Of a stretch of 64,000 bases of DNA, positions 24,506 through 33,993 are shown piece after piece. The notes under the pieces are model-generated. The model made no database searches. It worked only from the letters and a program-made list of their open reading frames with translations, and was not told the DNA's origin. Both the position numbers and the translations under genes were made by a program. This DNA is from Wocania_A sp965224845 (GTDB lineage Bacteria; Bacteroidota; Bacteroidia; Flavobacteriales; Flavobacteriaceae), in NCBI GenBank assembly GCA_965224845.1, contig CBDDAJ010000036.1:1-64000 (forward strand), given 5' to 3'. How positions within the stretch are numbered: the first letter of the stretch is position 1; every line of letters starts with the position of its first letter.

Positions 24506-26518
24506 ATGGCTTTAGATTCAAAAGTACCAAAAGGTCCAATTAAAGATAAGTGGACAGATTATAAAAATAAGATCAACTTAGTTAATCCTGCAAACAAACG
24601 TCATATTGATGTTATTGTTGTTGGCACAGGTTTAGCTGGAGGGTCTGCTGCTGCAACTTTAGCAGAATTAGGATATAATGTAAAAGCATTTGCTTATCAA
24701 GATTCTCCTCGTCGTGCACACTCAATTGCTGCTCAAGGCGGTATAAATGCTGCTAAAAACTATCAAGGTGATGGTGATTCTACCTATAGACTATTTTACG
24801 ATACGGTTAAAGGAGGTGATTATCGTTCGCGAGAAGCAAATGTATATCGTTTAGCTGAGGTATCTGCAAATATTATTGATCAATGTGTGGCTCAAGGCGT
24901 TCCTTTTGCACGTGATTATGGAGGGTTACTTGATAATCGTTCGTTTGGAGGCGTACTGGTATCAAGAACTTTTTATGCTAAAGGACAAACAGGACAGCAA
25001 TTATTATTAGGAGCTTATTCAGCCATGAATCGTCAAATCGCTCGTGGTAAAATAGAAATGTTTAACCGCCATGAAATGCTTGATGTTGTTATTGTTGACG
25101 GAAAAGCTCGTGGTATTATTGCTCGTAATTTAATTACTGGCGAAATAGAAAGACATTCGGCACATGCTGTAGTTGTAGGATCTGGTGGATATGGAAATGT
25201 ATATTTCTTATCAACAAATGCCATGGGAAGTAATGCCACAGCGGCATGGAAAATTCATAAAAAGGGAGCGTACTTTGCAAACCCTTGCTATACTCAAATT
25301 CACCCAACATGTATTCCGCGCTCTGGGGATTATCAGTCTAAATTAACTTTGATGTCTGAATCTTTACGTAATGACGGACGCATATGGGTGCCTAAAAATA
25401 TTGATGATGTAATGGCCATTCGCGAAGGGCGCAAAAAACCAACCGATTTGTCTGAAGATGAAAGAGATTATTATTTAGAAAGACGTTATCCGGCTTTTGG
25501 TAATTTAGTGCCTCGTGATGTAGCCTCTCGTGCTGCAAAAGAAAGATGCGATGCTGGCTATGGTGTTAATGCTACCGGAGAAGCCGTATATTTAGATTTC
25601 GCTTCGGCAATTGATCGTTACGGTAAAGAGCAAGCTAAAATTCATAATATAGACAACCCGTCAAAAGAAAAAATTTACGAACTAGGGCAAGCTATAGTAG
25701 AAGCTAAATATGGTAACTTATTCCAAATGTATGAGAAGATTGTAGATCAAAACCCTTACAAAACACCAATGATGATTTATCCGGCAGTACATTATACTAT
25801 GGGAGGTGTTTGGGTTGATTATAATTTAATGACTACTATTCCGGGTTGTTATTGTATTGGAGAAGCAAATTTCTCTGATCATGGCGCTAACCGACTAGGG
25901 GCATCAGCTTTAATGCAAGGTTTAGCCGATGGCTATTTTGTTTTACCATATACTATTGGCGACTATTTAGCCGATGATATTCGTACCGGAAAAATTCCAA
26001 CCAATACTAAGGAATTTGATGAAGCAGAGAAACAGGTAACAGACAGAATTAATTTCTTTGTAAACAATAAAGGCACAAAATCTGTAGATTATTTCCATAA
26101 GAAGCTAGGGAAAGTCATGTGGAATAAAGCAGGAATGTCTAGAAATGCAAAAGGATTGGAAGAAGCAATGGCAGAGATTAAGGCCATTAGAGAAGAGTTT
26201 TGGAAAGACGTTTCTGTACCGGGAGCTGCAAATGAAATGAACCCAGAACTTGAAAAGGCTGGGCGGGTTGCTGACTTTTTAGAACTAGGAGAATTGTTTG
26301 CTAAAGATGCTTTAATGCGCGAAGAATCTTGTGGAGGTCATTTTAGAGAAGAATCAGCAGAAGAATCTGGACCACAAAAAGGTGAGGCTAAACGTAACGA
26401 TAAAGATTTTGCGTTTGTAGCAGCATGGGAATATAAAGGCGAACCAGCTGATGCTATTTTACATAAAGAAGAATTAGAATTTAATGACATTGAACTAAAA
26501 CAACGTTCGTACAAATAA
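24506..26518 (+). CDS. sdhA: SdhA, succinate dehydrogenase flavoprotein
   Basis: This catalytic subunit oxidises succinate to fumarate with covalently bound FAD. The 670-residue protein has the dinucleotide fold VVGTGLAGGSAAA (about residue 37), the flavin-attachment region RRAHSIAAQGGINAA, the substrate loop and HYTMGGVWVDYN near residue 425. The C-terminal helical domain has ESCGGHFREE. The length fits the long form used with SdhC b558. The spacer to sdhB is 90 bp and contains a mirrored 7-nt repeat array. Confidence 0.97.
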   Translation: MALDSKVPKGPIKDKWTDYKNKINLVNPANKRHIDVIVVGTGLAGGSAAATLAELGYNVKAFAYQDSPRRAHSIAAQGGINAAKNYQGDGDSTYRLFYDTVKGGDYRSREANVYRLAEVSANIIDQCVAQGVPFARDYGGLLDNRSFGGVLVSRTFYAKGQTGQQLLLGAYSAMNRQIARGKIEMFNRHEMLDVVIVDGKARGIIARNLITGEIERHSAHAVVVGSGGYGNVYFLSTNAMGSNATAAWKIHKKGAYFANPCYTQIHPTCIPRSGDYQSKLTLMSESLRNDGRIWVPKNIDDVMAIREGRKKPTDLSEDERDYYLERRYPAFGNLVPRDVASRAAKERCDAGYGVNATGEAVYLDFASAIDRYGKEQAKIHNIDNPSKEKIYELGQAIVEAKYGNLFQMYEKIVDQNPYKTPMMIYPAVHYTMGGVWVDYNLMTTIPGCYCIGEANFSDHGANRLGASALMQGLADGYFVLPYTIGDYLADDIRTGKIPTNTKEFDEAEKQVTDRINFFVNNKGTKSVDYFHKKLGKVMWNKAGMSRNAKGLEEAMAEIKAIREEFWKDVSVPGAANEMNPELEKAGRVADFLELGELFAKDALMREESCGGHFREESAEESGPQKGEAKRNDKDFAFVAAWEYKGEPADAILHKEELEFNDIELKQRSYK

Positions 26519-26524
26519 TAGATG

Positions 26525-26596
26525 TTAGTATTGAGAGATGAGATGTTATATAAGAAATTTGAAACAAACTGCTCAATACTCAATACTCATTACTAA
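26525..26596. repeat. Mirrored heptad repeat array in the sdhA-sdhB spacer
   Basis: The right arm (26572-26596) has 7-nt units CTCAATA, CTCAATA, CTCATTA, CTAAAAT. The left arm (from 26525) reads TTAGTATTGAG then AGATGAG, the inverted counterpart. The two could pair as a long imperfect hairpin in the sdh mRNA. The architecture matches the arrays at 36791-36874 and 46419-46482. Confidence 0.6.
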
Positions 26597-26608
26597 AATC
26601 TAAAAAAA

Positions 26609-27349
26609 ATGAATTTAACACTTAAAATTTGGAGACAAAAAGACTCGAAAGCCAAGGGTCAAATGGTGGATTATAAAGTTACTGATATTTCAGAACATAT
26701 GTCTTTTCTTGAAATGATGGATGTTTTGAACGAACAATTAGTAAACTCCGGAGAAGAGCCTATAGCTTTTGATCATGATTGTCGCGAAGGAATTTGTGGG
26801 ATGTGCTCTATGTATATAAATGGCGAAGCTCATGGCCCGGATAGAGGTATAACAACTTGCCAATTACATATGCGTATGTTTAAAGATGGCGACACCATTA
26901 CTATCGAGCCCTTCAGAGCAGCCGCATTTCCTGTAATTAAAGATTTGATTGTTGATCGCATGGCGTTTGAGCGTATTCAGCAGGCGGGAGGCTATATTTC
27001 TGTAAATACATCAGGAAACACTCAAGATGCCAACTCAATTCCGATTTCTAAACATGCAGCTGATGAAGCTATGGATGCTGCAACATGTATTGGTTGTGGA
27101 GCTTGTGTTGCAACCTGTAAAAATTCTAGTGCGATGCTTTTTGTAGGTGCTAAAGTATCACAATATGCCCTATTACCACAAGGTCAGGTTGAAGCAGCAG
27201 ATCGTGTGCAAAACATGGTAGCCCAAATGGATTTAGAAGGTTTTGGAAACTGTACCAATACAGGTGCTTGCGAAATTGAGTGCCCTAAAGGGATTTCTTT
27301 AGAAAACATTGCACGAATGAATAGAGAATTAATGAAGGCTAATTTGTAA
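26609..27349 (+). CDS. sdhB: SdhB, succinate dehydrogenase iron-sulfur subunit
   Basis: The 246-residue electron-transfer subunit carries cysteines for the [2Fe-2S] cluster in DCREGICGMCSMY (residues about 53-65) and a first ferredoxin motif CIGCGACVATC near residue 163. A second motif lies in CTNTGACEIECPKG near residue 215. It passes electrons from SdhA to the haem/quinone site of SdhC. It is the last gene of sdhCAB and is followed by a terminator. Confidence 0.97.
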   Translation: MNLTLKIWRQKDSKAKGQMVDYKVTDISEHMSFLEMMDVLNEQLVNSGEEPIAFDHDCREGICGMCSMYINGEAHGPDRGITTCQLHMRMFKDGDTITIEPFRAAAFPVIKDLIVDRMAFERIQQAGGYISVNTSGNTQDANSIPISKHAADEAMDAATCIGCGACVATCKNSSAMLFVGAKVSQYALLPQGQVEAADRVQNMVAQMDLEGFGNCTNTGACEIECPKGISLENIARMNRELMKANL

Positions 27350-27380
27350 TAACAAAAAAACTTTTTTATAAATATTAGTT

Positions 27381-27408
27381 AAAACCCATGTGATTACATG
27401 GGTTTTTT
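27381..27408 (+). terminator. Terminator after sdhCAB
   Basis: AAAACCCATGT and ACATGGGTTTT form a perfect 11-bp stem with a GATT loop and a T-run on the plus strand. Confidence 0.9.
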
Positions 27409-27426
27409 GTTTAGCTTTAAAGCTAA

Positions 27427-28353
27427 ATGTATTATATGAATTTTAAGCTTATAGCGCTTTTTGTCCTTTTAAGCCTCCCCTTTTTTAGTAATGGACAAAA
27501 GACTTCAATAAAAAAAGACCCGCTAGTTAATGAAACAGCATTGTTAAGTCATTTAGAGACCTTATCTTCAGATCTATACGAAGGCAGAAAAACAGGTACA
27601 AAAGGCGGAATTAAAGCCAGAAAATATATTATTAACCAGTTTCACTTATTAAACGTTTTACCTTTTAAAGAAAATTACGAGCATACATTTTTATTCGAAG
27701 CTCGTGGTAAAAGATATAAGGGTGTAAATGTTTTAGGCTTAGTTAAAGGAACAGAATCTCCAAATAAATATATTGTAATTAGTGCGCATTATGATCACGA
27801 AGGAATAAAAAAAACAAAAATATATAATGGCGCCGATGATAATGCTTCTGGGATTAGTGCTTTATTCGCATTTGCAGAGTATTTTAAAAAAAATCCACCA
27901 AAGCATTCGGTAGTTTTAATAGCGTTTGATGCTGAAGAGTTAGGTTTAAAAGGATCAAAGCATTTTGTAGAAAGTGCCAGTATCCCCCACCATAAAATAC
28001 TTGTTAATCTTAATATGGACATGATTAGCCGTAGTGATAAAGACGAATTATTTGTAGTAGGAACACGTTACAACAAAACATTAAAATATTTGGTTTCTAC
28101 ATTTAAATCACCCTATAACATTAAACTTACCCTAGGACATGACGGTGAAGATGGAAAAGAAAACTGGACTTATTCATCAGATCATGCAAGTTTTCATAAA
28201 AGAGGAATCCCTTTTTTGTATTTTGGTGTTGCAGACCATAAAGATTATCATGAACCAACTGATGATTTTAAGAACATTCATCCAGAGTTTTATAAAGAAG
28301 CCGTAAAAACCATTATTTCACTTTTCAAAAAAGTAGATGCCAGCCGTTTTTAA
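27427..28353 (+). CDS. M28-family zinc aminopeptidase, secreted
   Basis: The 308-residue protein has a signal peptide (cleavage near FSNGQ, residue 24). The M28 metal ligands are in order: SAHYDHEG (histidine), NGADDNASG (bridging aspartate), FDAEELGLKGS (catalytic and binding glutamates), NLNMDMISR (aspartate) and the final histidine in SSDHASFHKRG. These enzymes remove N-terminal residues from peptides, here probably in the periplasm. A second in-frame ATG at 27436 is an equally good start. Its stop overlaps that of the convergent next gene by about 4 bp. Confidence 0.93.
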   Translation: MYYMNFKLIALFVLLSLPFFSNGQKTSIKKDPLVNETALLSHLETLSSDLYEGRKTGTKGGIKARKYIINQFHLLNVLPFKENYEHTFLFEARGKRYKGVNVLGLVKGTESPNKYIVISAHYDHEGIKKTKIYNGADDNASGISALFAFAEYFKKNPPKHSVVLIAFDAEELGLKGSKHFVESASIPHHKILVNLNMDMISRSDKDELFVVGTRYNKTLKYLVSTFKSPYNIKLTLGHDGEDGKENWTYSSDHASFHKRGIPFLYFGVADHKDYHEPTDDFKNIHPEFYKEAVKTIISLFKKVDASRF

Positions 28354-31300
28354 AAATAAGCTTTTAATTGAATGGTTCCTGTATGGATCGTATTACTCGT
28401 TTCTGTTTTTCTACCAAAATAATTTAAGTTTAAATCTAGAAATGTCGTCAGTTTTTTTTGTGCTAACAAACTCCAAGTAAAGTTTTTCCCTGGTTGTAAC
28501 CCTTCTAACATTTGATACGACACAGGTGTGTTCGCATTACCATTAAAGGCATTCGAAAAATAATTAAACTCACCACTTATAGCATTCTTTTCTCTATTTG
28601 AAAAAGCAAAGGACACACCATATTTTTGTTGCTTTAATGATTCTAAACCTCCTATAGTATTTTCTTTTTTGGTGTGTTGATAAAATATATCAAAGCGAGA
28701 ATTATCGCTAAATAAATATGAGATTTTTGGGTTAAAAAGTGTTTCATCAAAATTATAATTTTTGCTAGCAAAATTTTCGCTGATACTTTCGTTTTTATCA
28801 AAAGCAGATTGAAATGATAATAACCAACTTTCTTCAATTTTGTGGTTAAAATTAAACTGGTGACTTTTCAAACTATTCTCAATAAACCCGATAGATAAAA
28901 TATTTCTGGACCTGTTCGACAAATAAGTATACGACGTTGTATAATGCTGTTTCCCTCGATTAAAAAACAATACATTTCTAAAGTTTAATTGCAATCCTAA
29001 TTGATTGTTTATATCTTTTTCAAAAGGATTCAAATTAAAACGATTACCATCTCGTTTAAGTTTTCTATCAATTAAATAACTGGATTGATTATAAAAATGG
29101 GACCAAAATTTTCTCGGTTTATTGTTGCTAGCAGACCACTGCGAAGGATTAATCGTTACCGTTTGACTCAGCCTATTTTGATGGGTTTTTATATAAATAC
29201 GATTGGGTAATAATACACGAATGTACTTGCCTTGATCTTGAAATTGAGCAACTTCAAATTCTTCTAATTCTTGAATACCATTTGCGTTATAGTCAATCCA
29301 AGTGTAAGTACCTTGTCCAGGCTCTACCTCTACATAAGTAAAATCTTGCTGAGGCAACGTCCCCGAATTCGTCTCAAAAACCGTATGCCATAATATTAAT
29401 TGTTTGAAAAGTTTTTGGTTAAACTGTAATCTGGAGTTTATAGATTGCTCTCTTGCGTTGAGCGAAGTAGAGGTATCAATAGTATCGTCTTCACTTTTTA
29501 GTGTTCTATAATTTGCATATAGAGCTAAATTGGTATTGGTATTTTGAATCAGTTTTGAGTCTAAATAAAACGTATTAGATGTATTTACCTTTTTCAATTC
29601 GTTATTCCTAATACTGTCGTTAACCCTATTTTTATAACCTACTTCTGCAAACACTTTGGTGCTGTCTCCTATACCAACGAATACTTCATAAGATTTAAAT
29701 TTTTGACTTAAAGGTGTTAAAATTTGAGTAGAAATATCTTTTTGTTCATTGTTTTCAATGGCTAATTTAGTCCCTATCCAACTTTTTTGCATACCATAAG
29801 TAACAGTATTATACGATCTGAAAAATGTTGAGGTATTTATGTTTGAAGCAGCTTTTAAAAAGCTGGAATTAGAATTAATATTGAATTTATTAAAAAGTAA
29901 ATTTACGTTAGCAACATGTCTGTTTCCATTAAAGTTTTCAGAAAACTCTAAGTGCTCAAATTGATAATTTATAACACCCTTTTTAGGGTGTATGAATTGC
30001 AACCCTGTTTTTGAAAATTGCTGATTTCCTATAGGGCTTTCAATATTCCAATCACGAGAAAATTCAGCATTATATAAGCGCTCGATCGTTTTAAAATTAT
30101 TTTGAATATAATCCCCATCAATAAAAGCATTTAAACTCCAAAGGCTATCTTTTTTAACAATATTCTGAGTAATTTTTAGCTGGCCTGCAAAGCCATCATT
30201 ATCTTCATCATTTAATCCAGAAAATAAGTTTAAATCGTTTTTACTTCCGGCTACTTCAAAATTAATTGTAGTTTTTTCAGTGGGTCTATAACTTCCGTTA
30301 ACAACGGCTATTTGAAGTTTTGTAGGAGCAACAAGCTGTACTATAGGCGCATAATTCCCTTGATTAGCTCCAATATATTCATAAATGTTATTAATGGCAT
30401 TAATACTACTTAAAATATAATCGCCTTGATTAGCTCCAACCTGGGTAAAAGTAACACGATATAATTCATCGTCTGGGTTATTAGAAAACACAAAGGCTTC
30501 AATACCTCCTATAAGCTCTTTTTTATATAAAATTCTATTATCATTTAAAGCTTCTAAAACTTCTGACGGCGCGACCATTTGTGCTCTATCATCTCCAGCA
30601 TTTGCTAATATTTGTACTTGTTCAGCTGACAGGTTTTGTTGTAAAGGCTGATTTTTTGCATCATTTTCAGAATATACCGAAACACCAAGTTTTAGTTTTT
30701 CACTTTCAAAGCGTCCACCCCCAAAAACAACCAAGCGTGAATAATTGCGTTCGCTAATTTGATAGTCAACAGTAATACGCATTTCAGAAGTTATTGGGAA
30801 TGTAGCGTTAAAAATAATTTCACCAGCATTATAATCTATAATATAGTCTTCATTTTCACCACGTTTTACAGGAACCCCATTTACATAAACGGTTTCGCTA
30901 CCCGAAACAATAAGCACAAATAATTCGCCATTTTGACCTTGCAATTTGTAAGGCCCCTGATTACCTTCTTGTGCGGTAAACTGACTTCTGGTAAATTGAC
31001 CTCGAACAAAAGCGCCAGCAGCAAACAAATGGGTTTGCGCATTTTCACTACCCATTTTCGCATTAATACTTAAGCCCTGAACCCGTTTAGAAAAATTAGC
31101 AAAATAAGAATTGGTGTTTAGCAAATCAATATCACCGGCTCGAATGTTCCAGTTGTCACTAAACAGCTCGATAAACACTTGGTCAAATTCATCTAAACGC
31201 TGCGAATAACCACTTTCTTGCAAAGGGATATTGGCGTCTTGAATAGATGCTCGTAGCGATACTTTATCATTTAATTTTCCTGTAATTTGCAAATCTAACT

Positions 31301-31769
31301 CACTATTTAAAACCGAATTTTGATTGTTACCAATGGTAACTCCACGGGAAATACTACCAGATGTTGTTAAGCCATCAAAAGGAATAAAGTTCTTAGATGC
31401 TGTAGTTTGCGATAATTTATATAATGTTTGGGCATTGTTACTGTTTTCAACAATTATGTTTTCATCTAATTGCTTATAGGTTTTGGTTAAAAAATCTGGA
31501 AACTTTAAATAATTTATAACAATGGAATCTGTTTCAACAGGTTTTTTAAACGTTAAAAGGGCTTTTGCAAAATCTACTGTGTAATATGTAGAATCTATTA
31601 TCGTATTGTCTTTTCTTTGAATCGAAAACGAATTTGAGTTAATGCTAACAGCATCGATTCTAATCGTATCTTTTACAGCAACTTTTTTAGTTTTGTAATT
31701 AGAAGTTTGGTCTTGGGAAAATCCGTAAAAACCAATCAAAATAATAAAAGTGCATGTAAAAAACTTCAT
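28350..31769 (-). CDS. Very large outer-membrane/surface protein of unknown function
   Basis: I start at the ATG 31767-31769 (MKFFTCTFII, 1139 residues); the longer frame begins with TTG. The signal peptide ends near YGFSQ. The N-terminal third has TTSGSISRGVTIGNNQNSV, LDLQITGKLNDKVSLRASI, DEFDQVFIELFSDNWNIRAGD and YFANFSKRVQGL. These remind me of the opening of the T9SS translocon protein SprA and related barrels. The rest is alternating strand pattern ending in an aromatic/hydrophobic strand (IQLKAYF), typical of an outer-membrane beta-barrel terminus. SprA itself is about twice as long, so this is a related or analogous barrel, not SprA. The gene is monocistronic. Confidence 0.7.
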   Translation of the reverse strand: MKFFTCTFIILIGFYGFSQDQTSNYKTKKVAVKDTIRIDAVSINSNSFSIQRKDNTIIDSTYYTVDFAKALLTFKKPVETDSIVINYLKFPDFLTKTYKQLDENIIVENSNNAQTLYKLSQTTASKNFIPFDGLTTSGSISRGVTIGNNQNSVLNSELDLQITGKLNDKVSLRASIQDANIPLQESGYSQRLDEFDQVFIELFSDNWNIRAGDIDLLNTNSYFANFSKRVQGLSINAKMGSENAQTHLFAAGAFVRGQFTRSQFTAQEGNQGPYKLQGQNGELFVLIVSGSETVYVNGVPVKRGENEDYIIDYNAGEIIFNATFPITSEMRITVDYQISERNYSRLVVFGGGRFESEKLKLGVSVYSENDAKNQPLQQNLSAEQVQILANAGDDRAQMVAPSEVLEALNDNRILYKKELIGGIEAFVFSNNPDDELYRVTFTQVGANQGDYILSSINAINNIYEYIGANQGNYAPIVQLVAPTKLQIAVVNGSYRPTEKTTINFEVAGSKNDLNLFSGLNDEDNDGFAGQLKITQNIVKKDSLWSLNAFIDGDYIQNNFKTIERLYNAEFSRDWNIESPIGNQQFSKTGLQFIHPKKGVINYQFEHLEFSENFNGNRHVANVNLLFNKFNINSNSSFLKAASNINTSTFFRSYNTVTYGMQKSWIGTKLAIENNEQKDISTQILTPLSQKFKSYEVFVGIGDSTKVFAEVGYKNRVNDSIRNNELKKVNTSNTFYLDSKLIQNTNTNLALYANYRTLKSEDDTIDTSTSLNAREQSINSRLQFNQKLFKQLILWHTVFETNSGTLPQQDFTYVEVEPGQGTYTWIDYNANGIQELEEFEVAQFQDQGKYIRVLLPNRIYIKTHQNRLSQTVTINPSQWSASNNKPRKFWSHFYNQSSYLIDRKLKRDGNRFNLNPFEKDINNQLGLQLNFRNVLFFNRGKQHYTTSYTYLSNRSRNILSIGFIENSLKSHQFNFNHKIEESWLLSFQSAFDKNESISENFASKNYNFDETLFNPKISYLFSDNSRFDIFYQHTKKENTIGGLESLKQQKYGVSFAFSNREKNAISGEFNYFSNAFNGNANTPVSYQMLEGLQPGKNFTWSLLAQKKLTTFLDLNLNYFGRKTETSNTIHTGTIQLKAYF

Positions 31770-31896
31770 CAGATACTTAAACTGCAATACGTTTAAAATA
31801 TTTTGTTAATAGCTTCGTTAAAACTCCTTATATAAATAATAGTGTAAATGTAACGCATTATTTATTTTAGCTAAAATTAATGCTCTTTTAAGGCAT

Positions 31897-31918
31897 TATC
31901 CCAACGAAGGTTGGAATC
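31897..31918. repeat. REP-like short hairpin
   Basis: CCAAC-GAAG-GTTGG (31901-31914) with flanking TATC/GAAT resembles the short interspersed hairpins 'CC..CGAAGG..GG' scattered in flavobacterial genomes. It lies 27 bp before the exonuclease gene. Confidence 0.45.
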
Positions 31919-31941
31919 TATTTAACTTTATTCTGTAATTA

Positions 31942-32703
31942 ATGAAAATTATATCCTATAATGTAAACGGCATTCGTGCAGCCGTTAATAAAGGCTTTAT
32001 CGATTGGTTAAAAAGTGCAAACCCAGATGTTATTTGCTTGCAAGAAATAAAAGCAATGAAAGCACAGCTAGATTTAAATTTGTTTGAAGAAGCAGGTTAC
32101 AAATACCACTATTGGTTTAGTGCTCAAAAAAAAGGCTATAGTGGCGTTGCGGTATTGTGTAAAACAGAGCCTAATCATGTAGAATACGGAACAGGAATAG
32201 AGTCTATGGACTTTGAAGGCAGAAATCTTAGAGTAGATTATGATGGTGTTTCTATTATGAGTTTATATTTGCCATCTGGTACAAATGATGCGAGATTGAA
32301 TCATAAACTAGAATATATGGATCTGTTTCAAGATTATATAAATACACTAAAAAAAGATGTGCCCAACCTGGTGATTTGTGGCGATTATAACATTTGTCAT
32401 GAAGAAATAGATATTCATAATCCCAAAATGAAAGGGGTTTCGGGGTTTTTGCCAGTGGAACGTGAGTGGATTGGAAACTTTATTAATAGTGGGTTTATAG
32501 ACTCTTTTAGATATTTAAACAAAGAATCTCAGCAATTTAGTTGGTGGAGCTACCGCGCAAATGCTCGTGCTAACAATAAAGGTTGGCGATTAGATTATGC
32601 AATGGTTTCTCGGCCCTTACAAGAAAACATCAAAAGAGCCGTTATACTCTCTGATGCTGTACATAGCGATCATTGTCCAATTTTAGTAGAAATAAAAAAA
32701 TAA
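31942..32703 (+). CDS. xth: Exodeoxyribonuclease III (AP endonuclease)
   Basis: The 253-residue enzyme of the exonuclease-endonuclease-phosphatase fold repairs abasic sites. It has the N-terminal strand with the metal-binding asparagine and glutamate (SYNVNGIRAA and CLQEIKA), the catalytic CGDYNICHEEID, and the end block WWSYRANARANNKGWRLDYAM plus SDHCPI with the catalytic histidine. The length is normal. It is followed 33 bp later by an OmpA-family lipoprotein in the same direction. Confidence 0.95.
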   Translation: MKIISYNVNGIRAAVNKGFIDWLKSANPDVICLQEIKAMKAQLDLNLFEEAGYKYHYWFSAQKKGYSGVAVLCKTEPNHVEYGTGIESMDFEGRNLRVDYDGVSIMSLYLPSGTNDARLNHKLEYMDLFQDYINTLKKDVPNLVICGDYNICHEEIDIHNPKMKGVSGFLPVEREWIGNFINSGFIDSFRYLNKESQQFSWWSYRANARANNKGWRLDYAMVSRPLQENIKRAVILSDAVHSDHCPILVEIKK

Positions 32704-32736
32704 TAATTATCAAATCAATAAAAAGAACCCAAAATC

Positions 32737-33696
32737 ATGATTAAAAAAATTTCATTTGTAATAATAACTTTAGTGTTAGTAGCATCCTGTGTCTCACCAA
32801 AAGTATATAAAGAATTAGAAGGGAAATATGCTAATTTAAAGCAAGAGAACAGAAAGCTTTCGGATGAGAATGAAGCGCTGTTAAATGCTAAAACTGCAGC
32901 TGAAAATGAATTAAAGCAAATTCAAATGGCTTATGATGAAGCTGTTGCCGAGCGTGATAAATTACAAGCCGACTATAATGCTGCAAAATCTAATTTAGCA
33001 AACTTAAAAGCCTCGTACGATGCTTTAGAGAAAAATAGTTCGGCTTCAATAGCCGAAAATTCTAAGAAAAACAGAGAGCTCTTAGCACAATTAGAAGCCA
33101 AAGAGCAAGCTTTAGCAGCAGAAAATGCACGATTAGCAAAGCTAAAAAAAGAGTTAGAAGACCGGTCAAATCGTGTAGCAGAATTAGAAAACGTTATTGC
33201 ATCAAAGGATGCAGCAATGACAGCGTTAAAAAATGCTATATCTAGAGCGCTAACAGACTTTGAAGGAAAGGGGTTAACTGTTGAACAACGTGACGGAAAA
33301 GTATACGTATCTATGGAAAATAAGCTTTTATTTAGCTCAGGAAGCTGGGCTGTTGGAGCAGAAGGCCGAAGAGCCGTAAAACAGTTAGGTGGTGTATTAG
33401 GCGATAATCCTGATATTGCCGTTTTAATTGAAGGGCATACCGATAATGCACCGTATAAAGGTAGTGGCAATTTAAGCGGTAACTGGGATTTGTCTACGAA
33501 GCGTGCTACGGCAATCGTTAACATTTTAAGAGAGAACAATAATATAAACCCAGAGAATTTAACAGCAGCTGGTCGTGGTGAGTTTGCACCAATTGCAACA
33601 AACGATACTGCCGAAGGCAAAGCAAAAAACAGGCGTATAGAGGTGATTTTAACACCAAAGTTAGATGAGTTGTCTAAATTGTTAAACGATAATTAA
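32737..33696 (+). CDS. OmpA-family lipoprotein with coiled coil
   Basis: The 319-residue protein has a lipobox (LVASC, cysteine 18) and a long coiled coil (about residues 25-165, repeated leucine and alanine heptads with many K/E). A C-terminal OmpA domain follows with the peptidoglycan-binding pattern IEGHTDNAPYKGSGN, WDLSTKRATAIVNIL and GRGEFAPIATNDT...NRRIEVIL. It should anchor the outer membrane to the cell wall through a rod-like spacer. It probably shares a transcript with xth. Confidence 0.9.
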   Translation: MIKKISFVIITLVLVASCVSPKVYKELEGKYANLKQENRKLSDENEALLNAKTAAENELKQIQMAYDEAVAERDKLQADYNAAKSNLANLKASYDALEKNSSASIAENSKKNRELLAQLEAKEQALAAENARLAKLKKELEDRSNRVAELENVIASKDAAMTALKNAISRALTDFEGKGLTVEQRDGKVYVSMENKLLFSSGSWAVGAEGRRAVKQLGGVLGDNPDIAVLIEGHTDNAPYKGSGNLSGNWDLSTKRATAIVNILRENNNINPENLTAAGRGEFAPIATNDTAEGKAKNRRIEVILTPKLDELSKLLNDN

Positions 33697-33898
33697 GCAT
33701 CGCTTATAGGAGTTTCAATTTATTAAAACTGTACTGAAAAGTAAACAGTTCCCTTATTTGAAATGTTTTGGTCTATATCTTTTTACCTCATAGCGGGAGG
33801 CACCATGTGGCCCTCATGTTAAAAGTGTTCACCTTAATTAAAAAAAGATAAAATTTATCCTAAACGCAGTCGAGGAAATGCAATAGCAAACGCATTAA
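33697..33898. other. Non-coding spacer after OmpA lipoprotein
   Basis: No supported gene is visible. The short segment TTTTAACATGAGGGC on the minus strand (near 33812-33826) resembles TTTTAATATGAGGGC at about 42929-42943 on the plus strand; this may be a dispersed fragment. Nothing else is recognisable before the terminator at 33899. Confidence 0.3.
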
Positions 33899-33937
33899 AA
33901 AAACCTTTCAAGATAAACATGGTCTTGAAAGGTTTTT
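33899..33937 (+). terminator. Terminator downstream of xth-ompA
   Basis: AAACCTTTCAAGA pairs with TCTTGAAAGGTTT around a 9-nt loop and is followed by a T-run. It lies about 200 bp after the OmpA gene, so a long 3' UTR or an unrecognised small RNA would end here. Confidence 0.85.
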
Positions 33938-33952
33938 TATCTTTATCGACTA

Positions 33953-33990
33953 GTCTAAAAATCTAATTAATCTAACAGTCTAATAATCTA
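33953..33990. repeat. Short tandem TCTAANAN repeat
   Basis: Units TCTAAAAA, TCTAATTAA, TCTAACAG, TCTAATAA, TCTAT run at an 8-9 nt period directly up to the aldo/keto reductase start. It resembles one arm of the mirrored heptad arrays elsewhere but with a looser period and no partner arm. Confidence 0.45.
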
Positions 33991-33993
33991 TAT

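Noticed and set aside
28350..31769. SprA itself
   Set aside because: SprA is about 2400 residues; this protein is about 1140 and lacks the later SprA segments as far as I can judge.
32973..33620. 215-codon minus-strand frame opposite the OmpA gene
   Set aside because: It is an antisense shadow of the low-complexity coiled coil and OmpA domain, with no plausible domain and no promoter.
33800..33840. Shared TTTTAAnATGAGGGC element with 42929-42943
   Set aside because: The match is about 15 bp and only two copies were found in the window, so chance in AT-rich DNA is possible; not claimed as a repeat family.
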